Source of the DNA: Acidithiobacillus sp.
GTDB taxonomy: Bacteria; Pseudomonadota; Gammaproteobacteria; Acidithiobacillales; Acidithiobacillaceae
Reading direction: 5' to 3'
Assembly (NCBI GenBank): GCA_028065135.1
Contig: JAPTWR010000193.1
Span: forward strand, 1-33,502
Length of the DNA: 33,502 nt
The first letter of the stretch is position 1; each line of letters opens with the position of its first letter. The translations under genes and the position numbers were made by a program. Positions 22,061 to 29,522 of the stretch are shown here, piece after piece. Under the pieces are notes generated by a model, which made no database searches, had not been told where the DNA came from, and worked only from the letters and a program-made list of their open reading frames with translations.

Positions 22061-22145
22061 TGGTGCCGAAGACCGGACTCGAACCGGTATAGCTTGCGCC
22101 GCCGCCCCCTCAAGACGGTGTGTCTACCAATTTCACCACTTCGGC
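22061..22145 (-). tRNA. tRNA-Leu (anticodon GAG)
   Basis: An 85-base class II tRNA with a long variable arm, as expected for leucine. The acceptor stem GCCGAAG pairs with CTTCGGC. The anticodon stem CCGTC/GGCGG, with one G-U pair, encloses the loop TTGAGGG, giving GAG, which reads CUC and CUU. The T arm contains GGTTCGAGTCC, and CCA is encoded. The secG to tRNA-Leu(GAG) order is the same as secG-leuU in E. coli. Confidence 0.97.
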
Positions 22146-22182
22146 TTAACGCTTGGAACTCTCTCATGACACGCTAACGACG

Positions 22183-22575
22183 TCAAGGCGTGGCGAGGGG
22201 TTTTCCCGCAGAAGCAGAAGAAACCGCAGCGGCCGCCAAACTTGCTGTCGTTGCTACCGACTGCGTCGGAGCAGCAACGACTGGCGCTGCTGTCGTCATG
22301 GGCACGGCGCTAGGCAAAGCGATACCAGAAAGCGCATTGCTGCCGGAATGATCGGAAAGATAGGCCAATCCGAGACTGTTTAAAAAAAACACGGCGCCAA
22401 TCACGGCAGTAGTGTGGCTCAGGAAATTACCCGCACCGCGCGCGCCGAAAACAGTCTGCGAACCACCGCCGCCAAAGACCGCACCGATATCCGCACCCTG
22501 CCCCTTCTGAATCAGAATAAGCCCCACCAGGACGGTACAAATAACAACCTGGAATATCAGCAACACCATGTACAT
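22183..22575 (-). CDS. secG: Preprotein translocase subunit SecG
   Basis: Small accessory subunit of the SecYEG channel, 130 residues. Two transmembrane helices (about 3-20 and 52-72) flank the conserved loop ILIQKGQGADIGAVFGGGGS. The C-terminal 55 residues are a low-complexity tail rich in Ala, Ser, Thr, Pro and Val, which makes it longer than the 110-residue E. coli protein. The open frame extends 82 codons into tpiA; the ATG at 22575 with GGAGG 8 bases upstream is clearly the start. It follows the tpiA stop by 4 bases. Confidence 0.96.
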   Translation of the reverse strand: MYMVLLIFQVVICTVLVGLILIQKGQGADIGAVFGGGGSQTVFGARGAGNFLSHTTAVIGAVFFLNSLGLAYLSDHSGSNALSGIALPSAVPMTTAAPVVAAPTQSVATTASLAAAAVSSASAGKPLATP

Positions 22576-22579
22576 CGAC

Positions 22580-23353
22580 TCAGCCTCCTCGTCCTGCCAA
22601 CTCGGCAGCACGACAAATTTGGATAAACTCACCCACCTGCAAGGAAGCACCACCGACCAATCCACCGTCAATATCTGCCTGGTCAAAAAGTGCGGCTGCA
22701 TTGTTACCTTTAACGCTCCCGCCGTAAAGCAGCAAGAGACGTTTGGCAAGTTGCGTCGAATAGGCGGCCACCAACCCACGGATGAAAGCATGCACCGCCT
22801 GTGCCTGTTCGGGGCTCGCACTCAGGCCGGTGCCAATGGCCCAAATGGGTTCATAAGCAATGATCATATTAGGCTGGCTCGCTTCGAGATTCAACAGTGG
22901 CAGAATGGCTTCGACCTGACGATGTATTACCGCCTCCGTGGCGCCTTGTGCCCGTTCCGCTTCAGTTTCGCCCACACAAACCACCGGGGTAAGGCCGGAC
23001 AGTAGTGCCACCTTAACTTTCTGGGCGACCTGCGCATCACTTTCCGCAAAGATTTGTCGTCGCTCTGAGTGCCCAATCAGTACGTAACGGCACCCCATAT
23101 CACGGAGCATGGCCCCGGATATTTCTCCCGTATAGGCACCACTGGCCTCCCAGAAGAGGTTTTGCCCACCCCAACGCAAGGCGCTGCTTTTGGCCTCCTG
23201 AGACACTGCGTGGAGCAGGGTAAAAGGCGGGAAAATCACCACCTCGGGGCGCATCGGTTCCATCTCGGCATGGAGGATGGCTTGGGTGAGATGCACCGCA
23301 TCCGCGCTCAAACCGTTCATCTTCCAATTTCCTGCTACCATTATGGGACGCAT
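22580..23353 (-). CDS. tpiA: Triosephosphate isomerase
   Basis: Interconverts dihydroxyacetone phosphate and glyceraldehyde-3-phosphate in glycolysis, gluconeogenesis and the Calvin cycle. The 257-residue TIM barrel has catalytic K11 (GNWKMNG), H95 (VLIGHSERR) and E168 (AYEPIWAIGTG), plus the phosphate-binding LLYGGSVKGNN. The ATG at 23353 follows AGGAAG. It lies between glmM and secG, where E. coli has no tpiA; this order occurs in other proteobacteria. A promoter at the end of glmM would give it a leader of about 88 bases. Confidence 0.98.
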   Translation of the reverse strand: MRPIMVAGNWKMNGLSADAVHLTQAILHAEMEPMRPEVVIFPPFTLLHAVSQEAKSSALRWGGQNLFWEASGAYTGEISGAMLRDMGCRYVLIGHSERRQIFAESDAQVAQKVKVALLSGLTPVVCVGETEAERAQGATEAVIHRQVEAILPLLNLEASQPNMIIAYEPIWAIGTGLSASPEQAQAVHAFIRGLVAAYSTQLAKRLLLLYGGSVKGNNAAALFDQADIDGGLVGGASLQVGEFIQICRAAELAGRGG

Positions 23354-23447
23354 GGCGATTCTTCCTATATGATCAATGTCTACGGCGACTGTATCGCCCC
23401 TGGGGGTGCTGTCGGCGCGGTCATCGACGATCTAATGTATCGATTTG

Positions 23448-23476
23448 AGTGTAAAGATTCCGCCCCCAATGGTCAA
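23448..23476 (-). promoter_or_regulatory. Candidate promoter for tpiA-secG-tRNA-Leu
   Basis: On the minus strand TTGACC (23476-23471), a 17-base spacer and TACACT (23453-23448) lie at the glmM-tpiA junction. The -35 element contains the glmM TGA stop. The match is 5 of 6 and 4 of 6 with ideal spacing, and the 119-base gap between these genes is otherwise unexplained. Confidence 0.55.
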
Positions 23477-24837
23477 TTTGGCGGTCCCTGGACCGCACTG
23501 GCAAAGGCCAGCTTAGCCAGTTCTGCAGTCAGCGTCACCGCCACATCAGCCGCCATATCGGCGGATGCCGCCTCTACCATGACCCGTAACAAGGGTTCCG
23601 TACCGGATGGCCGTACCAGTAAGCGTCCGGCGCAGCCCAGACGATCCTCCGCATCAGCAATAAGCTGACGCGCTAATGGTTGGTCGAGCAAACTTTGCGC
23701 ACCCGCTATGCGCACGCTCTTCAGCACCTGAGGAAAGGGACGGTAGCCTTCACGCAGCGCCGCCAGCGCTTCACCAGTGCGGCGCAAAATAGCCAATATC
23801 CGTAGGGCGGCAAGGATACCATCACCGGTAGTGTTCGCGGGTGTAATGATGTGCCCAGATGACTCGCCACCCAGCGGATAACCATGCCGACGCATGGCCT
23901 CCAACACATAACGGTCACCCACAGGCGCGCGCACCATAGGTACACCGCAACCAGCCAGCGCCTGTTCCAGAGCGAGATTAGTCATGACCGTACCGACCAC
24001 ACCAGAAAGCTCGCCGTTCTGACACATATCCCGTGCCAGCAACCAGAGAATTTCATCACCGTCGATCAGTTCACCCTGATCATCCACCAAGAGCAGGCGA
24101 TCGCCATCACCATCAAAGGCAATGCCCATATCGGCGCCGGTGCGGAGCACTGCGGCGCGCAGCGCTCCGGGATGGGTGGAGCCCACCTGATCGTTGATAT
24201 TGATGCCGTTGGGCTCTGCCCCCAGCAAGTCCAGGGTGGCGCCCAATTCCCCAAAAATCATCGGAGCCACTTTGTAATTGGCGCCGTGCGCACAGTCCAG
24301 CACCAAGTGCATACCGCGCAGATTGAGGTCGGCGGGGAATGTGGTTTTACAAAACTCTACGTAACGCCCCACCGCATCGTCTACTCGCCGCGCCTTACCC
24401 AGGCGCTCTGATGCAGGCAGAGTCATGGGCCGATCCATCCATGCCTCGATGGCCTCCTCCTGAGCGTCTGGCAGCTTATAACCATCGCCGGAGAAAAATT
24501 TGATGCCATTGTCCTGATAGGGATTGTGCGAGGCGCTAATAACAATACCGGCATCCGCGCGCAAGGTGCGGGTCAGATAGGCGATGGCCGGTGTCGGCAA
24601 GGGGCCGACCAACAGAACATCGACGCCCGCTGCGGCCAACCCGGACTCCAGCGCAGACTCCAGCATGTATCCGGACAGGCGGGTGTCCTTGCCAATAACC
24701 ACCTGGGGCCGGCCCGGCGCGTCGGCCGTGAGCACGTGCCCCGCAGCCCAGCCCAGACGAAGAACCCATTCCGGATGAATGATGGAATCACCGACCTGGC
24801 CGCGCACCCCGTCGGTCCCAAACCATTTTCTCGCCAA
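23473..24837 (-). CDS. glmM: Phosphoglucosamine mutase, TTG start
   Basis: Converts glucosamine-6-phosphate to glucosamine-1-phosphate on the path to UDP-GlcNAc, peptidoglycan and lipopolysaccharide. The 454-residue alpha-D-phosphohexomutase has the phosphoserine loop with S103 (VISASHNPYQDNG), the metal loop DGDGDR (242-247), the sugar-binding GGESSGH and the C-terminal phosphate site RPSGTEPLLRV. The family N-terminus (RKWFGTDGVRG) begins directly at a TTG codon at 24837, preceded by TGGAG about 8 bases upstream. No ATG or GTG could serve, so UUG is the start. The order ftsH-folP-glmM is classic for gamma-proteobacteria. Confidence 0.96.
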   Translation of the reverse strand: MARKWFGTDGVRGQVGDSIIHPEWVLRLGWAAGHVLTADAPGRPQVVIGKDTRLSGYMLESALESGLAAAGVDVLLVGPLPTPAIAYLTRTLRADAGIVISASHNPYQDNGIKFFSGDGYKLPDAQEEAIEAWMDRPMTLPASERLGKARRVDDAVGRYVEFCKTTFPADLNLRGMHLVLDCAHGANYKVAPMIFGELGATLDLLGAEPNGININDQVGSTHPGALRAAVLRTGADMGIAFDGDGDRLLLVDDQGELIDGDEILWLLARDMCQNGELSGVVGTVMTNLALEQALAGCGVPMVRAPVGDRYVLEAMRRHGYPLGGESSGHIITPANTTGDGILAALRILAILRRTGEALAALREGYRPFPQVLKSVRIAGAQSLLDQPLARQLIADAEDRLGCAGRLLVRPSGTEPLLRVMVEAASADMAADVAVTLTAELAKLAFASAVQGPPN

Positions 24838-24882
24838 CGTTTTTGCTCCACATGTAGTTATAAAAGATGAACCTTCATATCT

Positions 24883-25722
24883 TCAACTCAAACCAACTCC
24901 GCGCCAGACCCGCAGCGCCTGCACCGTTTCCGCGACATCGTGGACGCGCACGATATGGGCGCCGCGCTCTACCGCCCAAAGTGCAGCGGCGATACTGCCC
25001 GCTACCCGCTCTGTAGCCAGTTCCACACCGGAAAGCTCGCCGATCATGCGTTTGCGGGAAAAACCAACGAGCAGTGGCGCACCCATAGACGCAAAAGCAT
25101 CCAGATGGCGCAATAAATTGCGGTTGGCTTCCAGATCCTTGGCGAAACCAAAGCCGGGATCAATGAGGAGATGTTGTCGGGGGATGCCTGCCGCGACACA
25201 ACGCTCTATGCGCTCAAGCAGAAAGCTCTTCACCTCCGCCACTACATCGCCGTAATGCGTTTCTGTTTGCATATTCTGCGGCGTACCCCGCATGTGCATC
25301 AGACAGACGGGGACACCCAACCCGGCGATGGTCTCCAGCGCCAGCGGATCAGCACGCAACGCCGTCACATCATTCATGAGCCCTGCGCCCAAGGACCAGG
25401 CGGCGCGCATAACGGCCGCTTTGCTGGTGTCAATGGAAATGGGCAGCGGCACCTCTGCCACCACCGCCTCCAATACCGGCAGAAGGCGCCGCAACTCTTC
25501 CTCCAGCGCCACCGCTGGCGCTCCGGGACGGGTGGATTCCGCCCCGATATCGATGATATCGGCGCCCTCTTCCCACATCCGTTTGGCGCGCGTAAGGGCA
25601 GCATCCACAGACAGATAGGTGCCACCGTCGGAAAAAGAATCAGGAGTGATATTGAGCACCCCCATAACACAAGGGCGCCCGAGAACCAGCGGGCGCCCAT
25701 TGCAATCCAGCGTCAGGGTCAA
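24883..25722 (-). CDS. folP: Dihydropteroate synthase, probable TTG start
   Basis: Condenses para-aminobenzoate with dihydropterin pyrophosphate in folate synthesis; the target of sulfonamides. The 279-residue TIM barrel shows [16 protein letters not shown] (19-34), GAESTRPG (60-67), the DTSK motif (98-101), N117, [20 protein letters not shown] and RVHDV. The start assigned is a TTG at 25722 that overlaps the ftsH TGA stop, with GGGAG about 10 bases upstream. This leaves 18 residues before the first conserved motif, as in E. coli. No in-frame ATG occurs before that motif. Translation is probably coupled to ftsH. Confidence 0.93.
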   Translation of the reverse strand: MTLTLDCNGRPLVLGRPCVMGVLNITPDSFSDGGTYLSVDAALTRAKRMWEEGADIIDIGAESTRPGAPAVALEEELRRLLPVLEAVVAEVPLPISIDTSKAAVMRAAWSLGAGLMNDVTALRADPLALETIAGLGVPVCLMHMRGTPQNMQTETHYGDVVAEVKSFLLERIERCVAAGIPRQHLLIDPGFGFAKDLEANRNLLRHLDAFASMGAPLLVGFSRKRMIGELSGVELATERVAGSIAAALWAVERGAHIVRVHDVAETVQALRVWRGVGLS

Positions 25723-27641
25723 ACGGGGTGTTCTCCCGGATTCAGACTAGGCAACGGCTGCCCACCGGATTTATCCGTCGTCGTGACATTACCGCCGGGT
25801 GCGGAGGGATAGTTTCCCGTGCCCTCTACCGGCGGCTGCGGGTCGCGGCCTGCCATGATGTCACTCACCTGTCCCGCGTCCAGCGTTTCATACTTCAGCA
25901 GAGCTCGCGCCATGGCCTCGACCTTGTCGCGATTTTCTTCAATCAGTTTACGGGCAATGCCGTAGCGCTCCTGGATAATATCGCGCACCTCCCCATCCAC
26001 GGTTCTCGCCGTCTGCTCGGATATATTGCTGTGCTTGGTCATTTCCCGACCAATAAATACTTCTTCCTCTTTTTCACCGATGACCATCGGCCCGATGGTA
26101 GACATACCCCACTGTGTCACCATGCGCCGCGCCAAGTCGGTAGCACGCTCAATGTCGTTACCCGCGCCCGTCGTCATTTGATTGAGGAAAACCTCTTCTG
26201 CAATGCGCCCGCCCATGAGAATGGAGATGTTACAGAGAATTTCCTGACGCTCGTAGTTGAAACGATCTTCCGTCGGCAACTGCATGGTGAGCCCCAGAGC
26301 CCGGCCACGCGGAATGATGGTAACCTTATGCACCGGATCCGTGCCCGGCAGCAACTTGGCGACCACAGCGTGGCCCGACTCATGATAGGCCGTGGTTTCC
26401 CGCTGCTTATCGCTCATCACCACCGACTTGCGCTCGGCACCCATCATGACCTTGTCTTTGGCATCTTCAAAGTCATGCATATCCACCAGACGCTTACTTT
26501 TACGGGCTGCCATCAGCGCCGCTTCATTGACCAGATTAGCCAAGTCCGCGCCGGAGAAACCAGGGGTACCCCGGGCAATGACCTTGGGGTCCACGTCCGG
26601 GGCAATCGGCACCTTACGCATGTGCACCTGCAGAATCTGCTCGCGCCCGCGAATGTCCGGCAACGGTACGGTGACCTGCCGGTCGAAACGACCGGGCCGC
26701 AACAACGCCGGATCCAGCACATCCGGACGGTTGGTGGCGGCAACAACAATGATGCCCTCAGTACCCTCGAAACCATCCATCTCCACCAACAACTGGTTCA
26801 GGGTCTGCTCGCGTTCGTCGTTACCGCCACCCAGGCCCGCACCGCGCTGACGACCCACCGCATCGATCTCATCAATGAAAATAATGCAAGGGGCATGCTT
26901 TTTTGCCTGCTCGAACATATCGCGAACCCGCGATGCACCGACACCAACGAACATTTCCACGAAGTCGGAGCCGGAGATAGAGAAAAAAGGTACCCGTGCT
27001 TCGCCCGCGATGGCGCGCGCCAGCAAGGTCTTACCAGAACCCGGCGAACCCATAAGCAATACACCCTTGGGAATCCGTCCGCCAAGGCGCTGGAACTTCT
27101 GCGGATCGCGCAGGAATTCAACGATCTCTGCAAGCTCATCCTTGGCTTCTTCAATACCCGCCACATCGGCAAAGGTGACCTTATTGTTTTCTTCCGTCAG
27201 CATCCGCGCCTTGCTGCGACCGAAAGTCATCGCTCCCCGACCGCCCGCGCCACCACCGCCCATCTGGCGCATGAAGAAAATCCACACGCCGATCAGCAAC
27301 AGCATCGGGAACCATGAAATGAGGATAGAAAGCAATAGTGATTGCCCTTCCGGCGGCTTGACCGAAATTTTTACCCCGGCAGCCAGCAGTTGGGGAACGA
27401 GTTGGGTGTCATTGGCCGGAGTGTAAACGCTGAATCGCTGCCCGGAGCTAAGGCTACCATTCACATGGTTGCCATTGATGGTGACATCGGCAACCTGACC
27501 TTGCTTCACACTGGTCACAAAGGTCGAAAAGTCCATAACCTGGGCTGGCGTCGAACTGCTCGTATTGAGGTTCTGAAACACCAGCATCAGAATGACGCCA
27601 ATCGCCACCCACAACAGCACATTTTTTAAGACATTATTCAT
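25719..27641 (-). CDS. ftsH: ATP-dependent zinc metalloprotease FtsH
   Basis: Membrane-anchored AAA+ protease that degrades damaged membrane proteins and short-lived regulators. In 640 residues it has a transmembrane helix (6-22), a periplasmic domain, a second helix (102-124), the AAA+ module with Walker A GSPGSGKT (198-205), Walker B IIFIDEID (253-260) and arginine fingers in [18 protein letters not shown] (304-321), and the protease domain with HESGH (420-424) and a likely third zinc ligand D496. The common forms are GPPGTGKT and HEAGH, so both motifs are conservative variants. The upstream neighbour is tldD, not rlmE (rrmJ) as in E. coli. Its stop overlaps folP. Confidence 0.98.
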   Translation of the reverse strand: MNNVLKNVLLWVAIGVILMLVFQNLNTSSSTPAQVMDFSTFVTSVKQGQVADVTINGNHVNGSLSSGQRFSVYTPANDTQLVPQLLAAGVKISVKPPEGQSLLLSILISWFPMLLLIGVWIFFMRQMGGGGAGGRGAMTFGRSKARMLTEENNKVTFADVAGIEEAKDELAEIVEFLRDPQKFQRLGGRIPKGVLLMGSPGSGKTLLARAIAGEARVPFFSISGSDFVEMFVGVGASRVRDMFEQAKKHAPCIIFIDEIDAVGRQRGAGLGGGNDEREQTLNQLLVEMDGFEGTEGIIVVAATNRPDVLDPALLRPGRFDRQVTVPLPDIRGREQILQVHMRKVPIAPDVDPKVIARGTPGFSGADLANLVNEAALMAARKSKRLVDMHDFEDAKDKVMMGAERKSVVMSDKQRETTAYHESGHAVVAKLLPGTDPVHKVTIIPRGRALGLTMQLPTEDRFNYERQEILCNISILMGGRIAEEVFLNQMTTGAGNDIERATDLARRMVTQWGMSTIGPMVIGEKEEEVFIGREMTKHSNISEQTARTVDGEVRDIIQERYGIARKLIEENRDKVEAMARALLKYETLDAGQVSDIMAGRDPQPPVEGTGNYPSAPGGNVTTTDKSGGQPLPSLNPGEHPV

Positions 27642-27683
27642 TCACACCCCCAGAATGGGAGAACCAGACTGATTAATAAGACC

Positions 27684-27725
27684 AATATATCGTTCGATGT
27701 TAGCCTTCCCAAGACCCCCTGACAA
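27684..27725 (-). promoter_or_regulatory. Two overlapping candidate promoters of ftsH
   Basis: In the 95-base tldD-ftsH gap, TTGTCA (27725-27720), a 17-base spacer and TAACAT (27702-27697) form one candidate on the minus strand. TTGGGA (27712-27707), a 17-base spacer and TATATT (27689-27684) form a second. Both have ideal spacing. I see no good match to a sigma32 heat-shock promoter. Confidence 0.55.
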
Positions 27726-27736
27726 GAGCAGGTTTT

Positions 27737-29182
27737 TCACCCTTGCGTTCCACCCACGGTCAGATCACGGATTTTCAGCGTCGGCTGCCCAACGCCTACG
27801 GGCACACTCTGACCATCCTTGCCACAAACACCCACTCCTGTATCTAACTGGAGGTCATTGCCGATCATTTCAACCCTGGTGAGCACATCCGGACCGTTGC
27901 CAATCAGGGTGGCCCCTTTGACTGGCCTGGTTATCTTCCCATTTTCAATAAGATACGCTTCAGAAGCGGAAAAAACGAATTTGCCGTTAGTGATATCCAC
28001 CTGACCACCCCCGAAGTTGACGGCATAGAGCCCGTGCCTGACGCTGGCGATGATCTCCTGGGGATCGCGGTTTCCGGCCCGCATGTAGGTGTTGGTCATC
28101 CGCGGCATCGGCAGGTGCGCGTAGGATTCGCGGCGGCCATTGCCCGTTGAATGCGTTCCAGTCAGGCGGGCATTGAGGGTATCCTGCAAATAGCCTTTGA
28201 GAATACCATCCTCAATCAGCGTAGTGCACTGGGTCTGAGTCCCTTCATCATCGACATTGAGACTACCGCGGCGGCCATCCAAAGTACCATCATCAACAAC
28301 CGTGACGCCCGGCGCCGCGACCCGCTGGCCGACCAGGCCACTGAAGGCGCTGGTACCTTTGCGGTTGAAATCACCCTCCAGACCATGACCAATGGCTTCA
28401 TGCAGCAATACTCCCGGCCATCCTGGCCCGAGGACCACTTCCATACAGCCGGCAGGCGCAGCTTCCGCCTCCAGGTTGACCAGGGCCTGACGCGCGGCTT
28501 CACGGGCAAAGTTTTCGGCCATGTCACCCTGAAGAAAGGTCTGATAATCGTAACGACCACCACCACCAGCACTACCCTGCTCGCGTCGCCCACCCTGCTC
28601 GACAATGACGGAGACGTTGATCCGTACCAAGGGGCGCACGTCAGCAGCCATGGTACCGTTGAGACGCGCCACCAGCACCACCTCGAAACGGGCACTCAGG
28701 CTGGCCATCACCTGAACAATGCGCGGATCACAGGCTCGGGCGGCCCGTTCCACCCGCTCCAGCAGAGCGATTTTCTCGCTATTGGGAATGGAAGCCAGAG
28801 GATCAACAGGCGGATAGAGCGCCAGACCCTGACGCCGCTGCCAGACCAGCCCTTTCATCTGCCCCGGATGGTGGACAATGGCGCGCGCCGCCTCTGCCGC
28901 CGTCAGCAAGGCATCCACGGCGATTTCGTCAGAATAAGCCAGACCCTGACGCTCACCGCTCACCGCTCGCACACCCACACCTTGTTCAATGGAGTGACTA
29001 CCCGACTTTACGACCCCTTCTTCCAAGCTAAAACCTTCACTGCGACTGTACTGAAAATACAGATCAGCATCGTCCAGGGCGCGATGGGAGAGACGGCCAA
29101 ATACTTTTTCCAACTCCCCTTCGCTGATCCCACCGGGGGCAAAAAGAGTAGCACGGGCAATTTCCAAGGCTGAGGCAGTCAT
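27737..29182 (-). CDS. tldD: Metalloprotease TldD
   Basis: TldD forms with TldE (PmbA) a zinc protease that in E. coli processes the microcin B17 precursor and degrades the CcdA antitoxin. With the ATG at 29182 the protein has 481 residues, the family length. It carries the zinc motif HEAIGH (261-266) and the late cysteine segment [17 protein letters not shown] lies one codon upstream and is possible; AAGGA is nearer the ATG. No pmbA partner is in this window. It is transcribed away from nrdA and towards ftsH. Confidence 0.95.
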   Translation of the reverse strand: MTASALEIARATLFAPGGISEGELEKVFGRLSHRALDDADLYFQYSRSEGFSLEEGVVKSGSHSIEQGVGVRAVSGERQGLAYSDEIAVDALLTAAEAARAIVHHPGQMKGLVWQRRQGLALYPPVDPLASIPNSEKIALLERVERAARACDPRIVQVMASLSARFEVVLVARLNGTMAADVRPLVRINVSVIVEQGGRREQGSAGGGGRYDYQTFLQGDMAENFAREAARQALVNLEAEAAPAGCMEVVLGPGWPGVLLHEAIGHGLEGDFNRKGTSAFSGLVGQRVAAPGVTVVDDGTLDGRRGSLNVDDEGTQTQCTTLIEDGILKGYLQDTLNARLTGTHSTGNGRRESYAHLPMPRMTNTYMRAGNRDPQEIIASVRHGLYAVNFGGGQVDITNGKFVFSASEAYLIENGKITRPVKGATLIGNGPDVLTRVEMIGNDLQLDTGVGVCGKDGQSVPVGVGQPTLKIRDLTVGGTQG

Positions 29183-29213
29183 CACGTTCCTTCCTGACAG
29201 ATTAATTAGGATC

Positions 29214-29243
29214 AGTATGCGCCCAACCGGCCGTTTAGAACAA
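29214..29243 (-). promoter_or_regulatory. Weak candidate promoter of tldD
   Basis: On the minus strand TTGTTC (29243-29238), an 18-base spacer and CATACT (29219-29214) would start transcription about 25 bases upstream of the tldD ATG. The hexamers each match the consensus at only four of six positions, so this is tentative. Confidence 0.3.
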
Positions 29244-29332
29244 GTCCAAACTCATAAACCGGCAGAGATGCCATCCCCCCCTCCCGGACAAGAGATTAAA
29301 AGTTTCGTTGTTGAATGATGCCTCTGGCCTAG

Positions 29333-29341
29333 TTATCCACA
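29333..29341 (+). promoter_or_regulatory. Perfect DnaA box upstream of nrdA
   Basis: TTATCCACA matches the high-affinity DnaA consensus TTATNCACA at every position. It lies about 42 bases upstream of the nrdA -35 element. In E. coli the nrdAB promoter is controlled by DnaA through boxes in a similar place, so a regulatory role is plausible. Confidence 0.7.
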
Positions 29342-29366
29342 TCTTTTGCCAGACTTGCGCACGATG

Positions 29367-29375
29367 TTACGCACA
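29367..29375 (+). promoter_or_regulatory. Second DnaA-like box (one mismatch)
   Basis: TTACGCACA differs from the DnaA consensus at one base (C for T at position 4). It is 34 bases from the perfect box and in the same orientation. It overlaps the first five bases of the upstream NrdR box. Confidence 0.5.
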
Positions 29376-29386
29376 AGATATGGTTG
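29371..29386 (+). promoter_or_regulatory. NrdR box 1 (upstream)
   Basis: The 16-base segment GCACAAGATATGGTTG keeps the core positions of the NrdR consensus acaCwAtATaTwgtgt: C4, A6, A8, T9 and T11, about 11 of 16 overall. It covers the start of the -35 element and begins 31 bases before box 2. Confidence 0.65.
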
Positions 29387-29411
29387 ACACCGACGGAAAC
29401 AAGTCTATATT
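29384..29411 (+). promoter_or_regulatory. Promoter of nrdAB
   Basis: A perfect -35 TTGACA (29384-29389), a 16-base spacer and TATATT (29406-29411) form the best sigma70-type match in the window. Transcription would start near 29418, leaving a leader of about 105 bases before the nrdA ATG. Confidence 0.75.
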
Positions 29412-29417
29412 TAGTGC
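29402..29417 (+). promoter_or_regulatory. NrdR box 2 (downstream)
   Basis: AGTCTATATTTAGTGC matches 12 of 16 positions of the palindromic NrdR consensus, including the core CTATATTTAG. It covers the -10 element completely. With box 1 exactly 31 bases upstream (about three helical turns) it forms the standard tandem NrdR operator. Confidence 0.75.
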
Positions 29418-29522
29418 TTGGGCGCTCTGCGATCCCCTTTGCACTCCGCCCCGGTGTATCCTTTATATTACGCTGCCTCGCTGTTTGCGTTCACTATCGC
29501 CCCGATTATTTAGGAGTAGCCC

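Larger units (their letters stand above)
29183..29522. other. Divergent intergenic region tldD-nrdA
   Basis: A 340-base non-coding stretch. The part near tldD (to about 29245) may hold a weak tldD promoter. From about 29246 to 29332 I see nothing definite. From 29333 to 29417 there is a dense array of DnaA-type and NrdR-type sites on a strong plus-strand promoter. The rest, about 105 bases, is the nrdA leader, ending in an AGGAG ribosome binding site; I see no clear riboswitch in it. Confidence 0.8.

Noticed and set aside
22146..22186. A promoter for tRNA-Leu at the secG stop (TTGACG)
   Set aside because: No acceptable -10 element was found at 16 to 18 bases; the tRNA can be transcribed with tpiA and secG.
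22576..22821. Extended SecG N-terminus
   Set aside because: The 82-codon extension lies inside tpiA in another frame; the family N-terminus and ribosome binding site mark the ATG at 22575.
25728..27317. A 529-codon open frame on the plus strand opposite ftsH
   Set aside because: It mirrors the codon pattern of ftsH, which has full domain support; the translation has no recognisable motif and is rich in His, Arg and Gln, as is typical of antisense frames in GC-rich genes.
28151..29173. A 340-codon open frame opposite tldD
   Set aside because: Same reason: tldD on the minus strand is complete with its zinc motif, and the opposite frame shows no family features.
29418..29522. A second nrdA promoter or a riboswitch in the leader
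   Set aside because: TTGCAC followed by TATATT has a 19-base spacer and a poor -35, and no strong paired structure is visible.
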